Shown here: in pieces, positions 1-4,244 of the stretch
How the letters are laid out: every line of letters starts with the position of its first letter
How positions within the stretch are numbered: position 1 is the first letter of the stretch
Assembly: GCA_002409215.1 (NCBI GenBank)
Contig: DHUO01000015.1
Location: forward strand, 447 to 6,370
Reading direction: 5' to 3'
DNA from: Candidatus Dojkabacteria bacterium UBA5232
GTDB lineage: Bacteria; Patescibacteriota; Dojkabacteria; SC72
DNA: 5,924 nucleotides
Made by a program: the position numbers and the translations under genes
Notes under the pieces: model-generated
What the model was told of the DNA's origin: nothing
Database searches by the model: none
What the model saw: the letters and a program-made list of their open reading frames with translations, nothing else

Positions 1-24
1 TTTTTCATGTTGTTTTATGACTTT

Positions 25-417
25 TTATAAAATCCCCAATACCTTTAATGTCTCTTCAAAACCTTTATATTTACTAACCATATCACTATCCTTCTCTATC
101 CATTTATAATCTTGTAATTCACGAATATCTATCCTCAAATTTGAGATATCACTTACTTTTATTAAGTAAGACAATATTATCCACCTTTGATTTCTATTAT
201 AATGAATAAGCGGTTCACCAATCTTAATAATTTCTCCATCTAGATTTGTTTCTTCTTTAACTTCTCTTAATGCTGTTTCCTCAACATTTTCTTTTTCCTT
301 AATATGTCCTGTTACACAATTCCAATATCCTGGATTAGACCTGTCATTAGCCCTTTGAAGAATTAAATATTTACCTTTATATTCTATTAGAGCATGCATT
401 GTTATAAAAGTTTTCAT
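25..417 (-). CDS. Nudix hydrolase (MutT-like)
   Basis: Predicted cytosolic Nudix-fold pyrophosphohydrolase of 130 residues, which would cleave a nucleoside diphosphate linked to some other group; the substrate cannot be told from sequence. The Nudix box GX5EX7REUXEEXGU is visible at residues 37-59 (G37, E43, R51-E52, E55-E56). The catalytic, metal-binding glutamates are all present, but the late Gly of the motif is Asn58. An upstream WN-x-VTGH segment (residues 32-38) is typical of MutT-like family members. The length is normal for a single-domain Nudix protein. I chose the ATG at 417-415 (MKTFITMHAL). The frame is open to a TTG at 450, but that extension would run through the -10 box and the tRNA-like repeat. 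No Shine-Dalgarno sequence precedes 417, which fits a near-leaderless transcript. Met7 (MHALIEYKGK) is an alternative start. The gene stands alone on the minus strand, divergent from the gene at 516. Family call firm, substrate unknown. Confidence 0.85.
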   Translation of the reverse strand: MKTFITMHALIEYKGKYLILQRANDRSNPGYWNCVTGHIKEKENVEETALREVKEETNLDGEIIKIGEPLIHYNRNQRWIILSYLIKVSDISNLRIDIRELQDYKWIEKDSDMVSKYKGFEETLKVLGIL

Positions 418-424
418 AATTGGA

Positions 425-433
425 ATTATAACA
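425..433 (-). promoter_or_regulatory. extended -10 promoter element for the Nudix gene
   Basis: The minus strand reads TGTTATAAT here, a perfect extended -10 element (TGnTATAAT). No convincing -35 is seen at 16-18 bp, which extended -10 promoters do not strictly need. Transcription would begin about 7 bases further on, near 418, almost exactly at the ATG at 417. The implied mRNA has no 5' leader. The assignment rests on the motif match and its position only; the region is AT-rich, so chance is possible. Confidence 0.4.
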
Positions 434-434
434 T

Positions 435-452
435 ATGAAATGGTGGGCAATA
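435..452. repeat. near-copy of the tRNA-Val 3' end (direct repeat, copy 1)
   Basis: These 18 bases match 1177-1194 at 16 positions, in the same orientation. The matched part covers the last 12 bases of the tRNA-Val gene, including its CCA, and continues six bases past the tRNA end. The similarity fades inside the T arm, so this is not a second functional tRNA. It may be an attachment-site duplicate or the stump of a decayed tRNA gene. Confidence 0.45.
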
Positions 453-515
453 TACGAGAGAATGGAACTTAAAAACAAAATAGCTTTATACTGTTTTCTA
501 ATATAAAATTACATA

Positions 516-992
516 ATGGGACTAAAGGAACTGGAGCTTGTTCATAGAATGTTAAAAGAGAAATCCTCTGGCTTAAAATATTTTCATGAATGGTTAAAAG
601 TATTAAAACCTACTTCTTGGAGGATATATCATATGAGAAATATAGATCAAAGAGAATGGGTGAGAATTAAAACTTTTGTTGATTCTACTATATCAAGAAA
701 GGAAAAGGATTTAAAAGAATATATTAAAGTAGAAAACATACAAAGACAAAATACAACTAAACTTAAGAAGATTATAGAGAAGGAGGGTTGTATTACAATA
801 TCTAAATTTGGAATGATTGCTAGTCATAGTGCATGGCTTATTGTCCAACATTCAGTTCATGATAGGGAGTTTCAAAAACAATATCTAAAAATGTTGAAAG
901 AGAATAAAGAAGATGTATTTATAGAAAATATAGAAAGTTTAAGAAGAAGATTAAGCTTTTATGATGGAATATATACACCAAAGCGAAATTAA
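516..992 (+). CDS. DUF6624-like protein of unknown function
   Basis: A 158-residue soluble, basic protein with no signal peptide or membrane segment. The stretch from about residue 80 to 135 resembles the DUF6624 family, as I remember it: an N-T-x-x-LKKIIEKEG segment, then ISKFG, then the hallmark AWLIVQHSVHD with EFQKQYLKML after it. The biochemical role of that family is unknown to me. The usual C-terminal end of the family (a DR...YGTQ type motif) is not evident; the protein ends FYDGIYTPKRN, so it may be divergent or shortened. The ATG at 516 has no clear ribosome-binding site. An internal ATG at 633 has a good GGAGG at 619-623 with 9-base spacing, and starting there would still keep the DUF6624-like region, so the true start is uncertain. 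The gene lies alone, between two tRNA-end repeats, which may mean it was acquired by integration. Confidence 0.7.
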   Translation: MGLKELELVHRMLKEKSSGLKYFHEWLKVLKPTSWRIYHMRNIDQREWVRIKTFVDSTISRKEKDLKEYIKVENIQRQNTTKLKKIIEKEGCITISKFGMIASHSAWLIVQHSVHDREFQKQYLKMLKENKEDVFIENIESLRRRLSFYDGIYTPKRN

Positions 993-993
993 G

Positions 994-1052
994 TTGTTGG
1001 TGATACATAATGAGCTTGTATTGTTTTATACTTATTTATCTCTCACTAACAA
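994..1052. repeat. inverted repeat after the DUF6624-like gene
   Basis: TTGTTGGTGA at 994-1003 pairs with TCACTAACAA at 1043-1052: ten pairs including one G-U if transcribed rightward. The intervening 39 bases contain a further small ATACA/TGTAT hairpin (1003-1007 with 1017-1021, sharing one base with the outer arm). The repeat begins two bases after the stop codon, so it could protect or end the transcript. The loop is long and no T-run follows, so it is not a standard intrinsic terminator. Confidence 0.3.
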
Positions 1053-1158
1053 ACTCAAACCTATTTACTACCCTAGCATCTTCTAACTCTCTCTTACCCA
1101 TGAAATGTCTATATATTCCTGGAATAAAATTCTTTCGGTTTCCATATGGAAAAAGATG
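1036..1158 (-). pseudogene. possible 3' remnant of a protein gene
   Basis: A minus-strand frame is open for 40 codons from 1158 down to a TAA at 1036-1038. It is bounded upstream by another stop at 1159-1161. Its translation looks like real protein: it contains PYGNRKNFIPGIYRHFMGK and then a charged ELEDARVVNRFEF tail. It has no usable start except an ATG at 1101-1099 without a ribosome-binding site. I do not recognise the family. The frame points away from the tRNA-Val and would be the C-terminal tail of a gene whose front part is missing. In AT-rich DNA a frame this long can occur by chance, so this is a tentative call. Confidence 0.25.
1139..1152. repeat. 14-bp perfect palindrome
   Basis: TTTCCATATGGAAA is self-complementary over its full length, with no spacer. 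It could be the binding site of a dimeric DNA-binding protein. It lies about 30 bp beyond the 3' end of the tRNA-Val, inside the possible gene remnant. No adjacent regulator gene supports a role. Confidence 0.25.
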
Positions 1159-1176
1159 TTAGATTCTACTGTGAGA

Positions 1177-1194
1177 ATAAAATGGTGGGCGATA
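1177..1194. repeat. tRNA-Val 3' end (direct repeat, copy 2)
   Basis: This is the functional copy of the repeat seen at 435-452 (16 of 18 identical). Bases 1183-1194 belong to the tRNA gene (CCA plus most of the acceptor strand) and 1177-1182 lie just outside it. If the repeats are attachment sites, this copy keeps the tRNA intact and the DNA between 453 and 1176 is the inserted segment. Confidence 0.45.
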
Positions 1195-1259
1195 CGGGGC
1201 TCGAACCTGTGACCTTCACAATGTCAATGTGACGCTCTAGCCAGCTGAGCTAATCGCCC
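1183..1259 (-). tRNA. tRNA-Val (anticodon GAC)
   Basis: A complete cloverleaf reads on the minus strand. The acceptor stem is GGGCGAT/ATCGCCC, the D arm GCTC/GAGC with GG in its loop, the anticodon stem TCACA/TGTGA with loop TTGACAT, the variable loop has five bases, and the T arm is ACAGG-TTCGAGC-CCTGT. The discriminator A is followed by an encoded CCA. The anticodon GAC occupies 1223-1225 on the plus strand and reads valine codons GUC/GUU. All stems are fully paired, so the gene should be functional. It follows the gene ending at 1289 on the same strand but has its own promoter-like sequence. The leader just before it (1260-1265) is complementary to part of the trailer (1167-1172). Confidence 0.97.
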
Positions 1260-1271
1260 ACAGTAAAGATA

Positions 1272-1300
1272 ATTCTATATCCTTTTAACTATTTTTTCAA
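1272..1300 (-). promoter_or_regulatory. sigma70-type promoter for tRNA-Val
   Basis: On the minus strand a -35 TTGAAA (1295-1300) is followed after exactly 17 bases by a -10 TAGAAT (1272-1277); each matches consensus at five of six positions. The expected start is near 1265, giving a leader of about six bases before the tRNA. The promoter overlaps the stop codon and last codons of the upstream gene, so the tRNA can be made independently of that gene's transcript. Confidence 0.65.
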
Positions 1301-1798
1301 TCCAAACTGATTCTTAAGGTAAATAAAATCTACCTTCTTCTCTTGTTCATCAATAATATCTCTCCACTTCTTCTTCAAAAACTCTGGAATATCTTCTAAA
1401 GGATCTATTTTAAGAGTAACACCCTTAAAACCTGTTTGTAAGACAGAAACAGCAATTGCAAAATCATTACTTTCTAAGAAATGTACATCCATCTTTGTTT
1501 GAAGAGGACTATTACAGACAGTTGCACCCAAATAGTCACAAAAATCAACCATCTCTTCCTCGTCTTCAATACTTGTTGAGTCAAGATGGTCAATATCAAT
1601 AATCCTGTCATCTTTCAACAATGTAAGGTAATTCTTAATGTCCTCATTTGTTACATTCATCAATTCCTTTGTTTGAAAATCACCGAAGTCCCCATGCTCA
1701 AAAATATCAGTAAGGTTCTTTTTAATATGATCCAAATCGTTTTGTTTCGTATCATTCTCAAAAGGATCCCCTGTATCTGTATAGTATCTATTTACCAT
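1289..1798 (-). CDS. acidic protein of unknown function, coupled to clpP
   Basis: I do not recognise this 169-residue protein. It has no signal peptide or membrane segment and should be cytosolic. It is strongly acidic: about 37 Asp/Glu against about 20 Lys/Arg. The N-terminal half is polar with an acidic run near residues 78-85 (EDEEEMVD). The middle, about 86-132, is more hydrophobic (GATVCNSPL, FAIAVSVLQTGFKGVTLKI) and looks like a small alpha/beta fold. The C-terminus is basic and probably helical, ending GLKK. Its ATG overlaps the clpP stop as TAATG, with only a weak AAAAGA before it, so translation is probably coupled to clpP. That makes a role with ClpP (adaptor, regulator or substrate delivery) an attractive idea, but no domain supports it. 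It is the last protein gene of the minus-strand run. Confidence 0.8.
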   Translation of the reverse strand: MVNRYYTDTGDPFENDTKQNDLDHIKKNLTDIFEHGDFGDFQTKELMNVTNEDIKNYLTLLKDDRIIDIDHLDSTSIEDEEEMVDFCDYLGATVCNSPLQTKMDVHFLESNDFAIAVSVLQTGFKGVTLKIDPLEDIPEFLKKKWRDIIDEQEKKVDFIYLKNQFGLKK

Positions 1799-2379
1799 TA
1801 TCTTTTTGTAATAATTTTATCTACTAAACCATAGGCCTTAGCCTCTTTGGCAGTAAAATATTTATCTCTATCAGCATCCTTAGTAATCTGAGCAACACTC
1901 TGTCCAGTTTTTTCAGAAAGCATTTTGTAGAGTTGTTCTCTAATCTTCAATATCTCTCTTGCCTCTATCTCAATATCACTAGCTTGACCCTCTACCCCTC
2001 CAAGAGGTTGATGAATATGCACCTTACTATTTGGTAGTGCAAACCTTTTTCCTTTTGCACCATGAATCAGAAGCATAGTCCCCATAGATGCAGCAAGCCC
2101 TACTGCTGTTGTTGAAACATCAGGTTTAATGTAGTTCATGGTGTCTATAATTGCCATGCCTGCTGTAATATGACCACCAGGAGAATTGATAAACATCTGA
2201 ATATCAGCATTAGGATCCTCTTTCTCTAAAAACAGCAATTGAGCAACAATAGTATTTGCCATATTTGTTTCAATTGGACCACTTACAAAAACAATCCTAT
2301 CTTTGAGCAATCTAGAATATATATCGTATGCTCGCTCTCCACCCTTCTCTTTTTCAATAACTGTAGGTATTAATGTCAT
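1798..2379 (-). CDS. clpP: ATP-dependent Clp protease proteolytic subunit
   Basis: A cytosolic serine peptidase of 193 residues that forms a tetradecameric barrel and degrades proteins fed to it by a Clp ATPase. The catalytic triad is visible: Ser98 in GLAASMGT, His123 in KVHIHQP and Asp172 in DADRDKYF. The substrate-strand region INSPGGHITAG (64-74) and the N-terminus IPTVIEKEKGGERAYDIYSRLLKDRIVF are canonical, so the ATG at 2379 is right and the length is normal. It lies 20 bp after trigger factor, the common tig-clpP order, and shares one base with the following gene. No Shine-Dalgarno is seen before the start (AACAGTATAAATATG), so translation may depend on coupling or on an unstructured AU-rich leader. 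In many bacteria clpX follows clpP; here an unknown gene takes that place and the partner ATPase must be encoded elsewhere. Confidence 0.97.
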   Translation of the reverse strand: MTLIPTVIEKEKGGERAYDIYSRLLKDRIVFVSGPIETNMANTIVAQLLFLEKEDPNADIQMFINSPGGHITAGMAIIDTMNYIKPDVSTTAVGLAASMGTMLLIHGAKGKRFALPNSKVHIHQPLGGVEGQASDIEIEAREILKIREQLYKMLSEKTGQSVAQITKDADRDKYFTAKEAKAYGLVDKIITKR

Positions 2380-2399
2380 ATTTATACTGTTAAAAATTA

Positions 2400-3425
2400 C
2401 TACTTGCCTAAAACTTCTTCGATGAAAGCCTTAAACGCAACTTCTTTCTCTGTTATTCTCCTTACATACTCTCTCCACTCTTCATTTTCATATATACTCT
2501 CATCGGTTCCTTCTGGAGCGCCTTTTTTAATGACTTCAATCTTCTCTGCCAATGTTTTATCATCAACCTTAATACTATTCTCCTTGGCATACAATTTAAG
2601 AAAAACATCACTCTCTAGTGCATCCTTAGCATCCTTCTGCCATAACTCTCTCATTTTCTCCATAGTGATATTATTTGCTTGGAGGAATTTCTCAACTCTT
2701 GCATCATCATGATCCATATCGTGCACAAAGGAATGCTCCCTCTCATGAGCTTCATAATCTATTGCTGCTTGAGGAATCTCGATACCAGAAAGTTTAATGG
2801 CTTGTGCAAAAGCATCATCTTCTTGTCTTCTCTGTTCATACGAACCCTTCTGTTTCTCTAAAAGGTCTTTAACATACTTCTTCAAATCATCTAATGTTTT
2901 TATATCCTCTATATTCATCAGTTTTGCAATTTCCTTGGCCCATGTATCATCCATCTTTTTTGCTTTTGTCTTATTACCCTTAAAAACATTCTCTATTGCA
3001 TCACTTACTTCCTTTTCAGTAACCTCAATCTTCTCTTTTTTAACTTTAATCTTTTTCATATTCCCAAGCTTAAACTCTGGCATAATTGGTACTTCAGCAA
3101 CTAATACCAGATCCTCATCTTTGGAAAAATCAGGAAAACTCTTATATGTTGGTGGTGCTATTGGAGAAAGATTCTCTTTTTGTAGTGCTGTGGAAAGATA
3201 CATAGGGAAAATCTTTTCAAAAGTCTGTACTTTTATGGTGTTTTTCATCTCAGGTTCTATTAAATCTGTTGGAACCTTGCCCTTTCTAAAACCATCAACC
3301 TTTGTATTGCTTAATTCTTGTTCTAAAGCAGCTTTGTAGCTCTTTTCAAAAGAATCTTTTGGGATTGTAATGGTAAACTCGACAGTATTATTACTAATAT
3401 CTTTTCTTGTATAGAAATTATCCAT
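2400..3425 (-). CDS. tig: trigger factor lacking the PPIase domain
   Basis: A ribosome-associated chaperone that shields nascent chains at the exit tunnel. The N-terminal ribosome-binding domain spans about residues 1-115 and holds the signature GFRKGKVP at 45-52, which docks on the large subunit. The linker VTEKEVSDAIENVF (135-148) normally leads into an FKBP-type prolyl isomerase domain. Here it passes directly, through NKTKAKKMDDTW, into the C-terminal helical chaperone domain (about 158-341; AKEIAKLMNIEDIKTLDDLKKYVKD is the normal post-PPIase helix). The protein has 341 residues against the usual 430 or so, and the deficit equals one PPIase domain. The frame is continuous, so this is a domain loss rather than a broken gene. 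Residues 227-241 are rich in His and Asp (HEREHSFVHDMDHDD), which is unusual. It follows the sortase gene by 30 bp and precedes clpP. No Shine-Dalgarno precedes the ATG. Confidence 0.93.
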   Translation of the reverse strand: MDNFYTRKDISNNTVEFTITIPKDSFEKSYKAALEQELSNTKVDGFRKGKVPTDLIEPEMKNTIKVQTFEKIFPMYLSTALQKENLSPIAPPTYKSFPDFSKDEDLVLVAEVPIMPEFKLGNMKKIKVKKEKIEVTEKEVSDAIENVFKGNKTKAKKMDDTWAKEIAKLMNIEDIKTLDDLKKYVKDLLEKQKGSYEQRRQEDDAFAQAIKLSGIEIPQAAIDYEAHEREHSFVHDMDHDDARVEKFLQANNITMEKMRELWQKDAKDALESDVFLKLYAKENSIKVDDKTLAEKIEVIKKGAPEGTDESIYENEEWREYVRRITEKEVAFKAFIEEVLGK

Positions 3426-3439
3426 GATGTGTATGTTAA

Positions 3440-3455
3440 AATTATGCTGATAATT
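3440..3455. repeat. small hairpin between sortase and trigger factor genes
   Basis: AATTAT and ATAATT pair perfectly around a 4-base loop, immediately after the sortase stop codon and 14 bp before the trigger factor start. It is weak (all A-T) and has no T-run. It may stabilise the upstream message or tune expression between the two genes, but does not look like a terminator. Confidence 0.3.
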
Positions 3456-4142
3456 CTATACTTTTTGATACAATTTGTCCAGCTTTGCAATCACAACGAG
3501 CCTTTTTTCAGAAGTCCAAAGAGGTGTACAGGTGATGAGCGTTAGTCGATAGTCATCACTCTCTTTTACAACAGATACATCATTAGCCTCAACGATTTTG
3601 GTCTCTGTCACGATGTATGTATACTCCCCTTCGTTATGCTTTACCTTCACCTCATCCCCAATATTTACTTTATCTAGGTTGTAGAAGGTATCTTTTGCTG
3701 GTGGGACATTCATAAAGCGGTGTCCAATTACAACGAAGTTCCCCTTGTGCCCTGGATATGTAGAGCTTGGGAAATGCCAGAAACCTTTATCCATGGTATA
3801 TGCATCTGTCCCTTGGAATATTCCTCCCTCTATCAATATATTAGGGATTGAGATAGAAGTGTTTAGTTCTTCGAGAATTTTCTTGTCTAAAATAATGTTC
3901 GCACCCTTCACAGACTCTTCAATAGATCCTTGTACAAACTCTTCTTTAAGGAACTTCTCTTTTGTTGGTGAAATCGCTGTTAATATATTTATCGTAGTAT
4001 CTTTTGCAAGGGCGTATATATTTAATGAGTTCTTTTTTAGTGCAAGTTCGTTATATTGTGGATATATGATAAAAAAAGCTATTGGTGTTAGGGCCAATAG
4101 TATTAGGAAAAGAGTTGTAAGTATTTTAATTGTTTTTTTCAT
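3456..4142 (-). CDS. membrane-anchored sortase (class D/E-like)
   Basis: A cysteine transpeptidase of 228 residues that recognises a sorting motif near the C-terminus of exported proteins and joins them to an envelope acceptor. The N-terminus (residues 4-27, KTIKILTT followed by a long Leu/Ile run) is an uncleaved signal anchor. A linker follows, and the catalytic beta-barrel covers about 95-222. The catalytic residues are visible: His141 in VVIGHRF, Cys205 in LTLITCTP and Arg214 in SEKRLVV. The TLxTC motif with the HR pair resembles class C, D and E enzymes. No class C lid is evident and there is no C-terminal membrane segment, so D/E is the better fit. A good AGGGG ribosome-binding site lies 7 bases before the ATG (4150-4154). 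It heads the minus-strand run with trigger factor and clpP and is divergent from an Ig-like membrane protein that may be its substrate. Confidence 0.93.
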   Translation of the reverse strand: MKKTIKILTTLFLILLALTPIAFFIIYPQYNELALKKNSLNIYALAKDTTINILTAISPTKEKFLKEEFVQGSIEESVKGANIILDKKILEELNTSISIPNILIEGGIFQGTDAYTMDKGFWHFPSSTYPGHKGNFVVIGHRFMNVPPAKDTFYNLDKVNIGDEVKVKHNEGEYTYIVTETKIVEANDVSVVKESDDYRLTLITCTPLWTSEKRLVVIAKLDKLYQKV

Positions 4143-4149
4143 TTCTCTA

Positions 4150-4154
4150 CCCCT
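4150..4154 (-). promoter_or_regulatory. ribosome binding site of the sortase gene
   Basis: AGGGG on the minus strand with 7 bases to the ATG at 4142. It is the only clear Shine-Dalgarno sequence in the minus-strand run. The three genes after it lack one or have a weak one, which suggests the sortase start is the main free ribosome entry point of the transcript. Confidence 0.55.
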
Positions 4155-4177
4155 ATTCTACTAAATTTCTTAAATAG

Positions 4178-4206
4178 TTGCATTAAATTAAGAATTATAT
4201 TATCCT
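4178..4206 (+). promoter_or_regulatory. candidate promoter for the Ig-like membrane protein gene
   Basis: TTGCAT (4178-4183) and TATCCT (4201-4206) are separated by exactly 17 bases, each four of six to consensus. The start would be near 4213, in an AAAGGAGGGAG run (4207-4217), leaving a leader of about 30 bases. A perfect TATAAT at 4227-4232 is an alternative -10 without a matching -35; it would give a near-leaderless transcript. No equally good promoter was found for the opposite (sortase) direction within this 102-bp gap. Confidence 0.4.
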
Positions 4207-4244
4207 AAAGGAGGGAGTATATAAATTATAATATAGGACTTAAA

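Noticed and set aside
418..450. N-terminal extension of the Nudix protein to a TTG at 450
   Set aside because: The added residues would be encoded by the extended -10 box and the tRNA-like repeat, and the ATG at 417 already gives a normal-length Nudix domain.
1010..1162. Plus-strand frame of about 50 codons starting MSLYCFILIYLSL
   Set aside because: No ribosome-binding site, and its Ser/Leu-rich composition looks like the antisense of the minus-strand remnant in the same place.
1163..1178. ATTCT/AGAAT hairpin as a terminator of the tRNA transcript
   Set aside because: Only five A-T-rich pairs and no T-run follows on the minus strand; too weak to call a terminator.
2797..3339. Long plus-strand open frame of about 180 codons opposite trigger factor
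   Set aside because: It is Ser/Phe/Leu-rich, typical of an antisense shadow of a Lys/Glu-rich gene, and lies wholly inside a well-supported tig. The frames at 1586-1834, 2404-2712, 2679-2861 and 3745-4164, and the minus-strand frames at 4979-5470 and 5564-5902, were rejected for the same reason.
4207..4217. AAAGGAGGGAG as the ribosome-binding site of the Ig-like gene
   Set aside because: It is a very good anti-SD match but lies about 28 bases before the GTG, too far for initiation there, and no ATG, GTG or TTG occurs at proper spacing after it.
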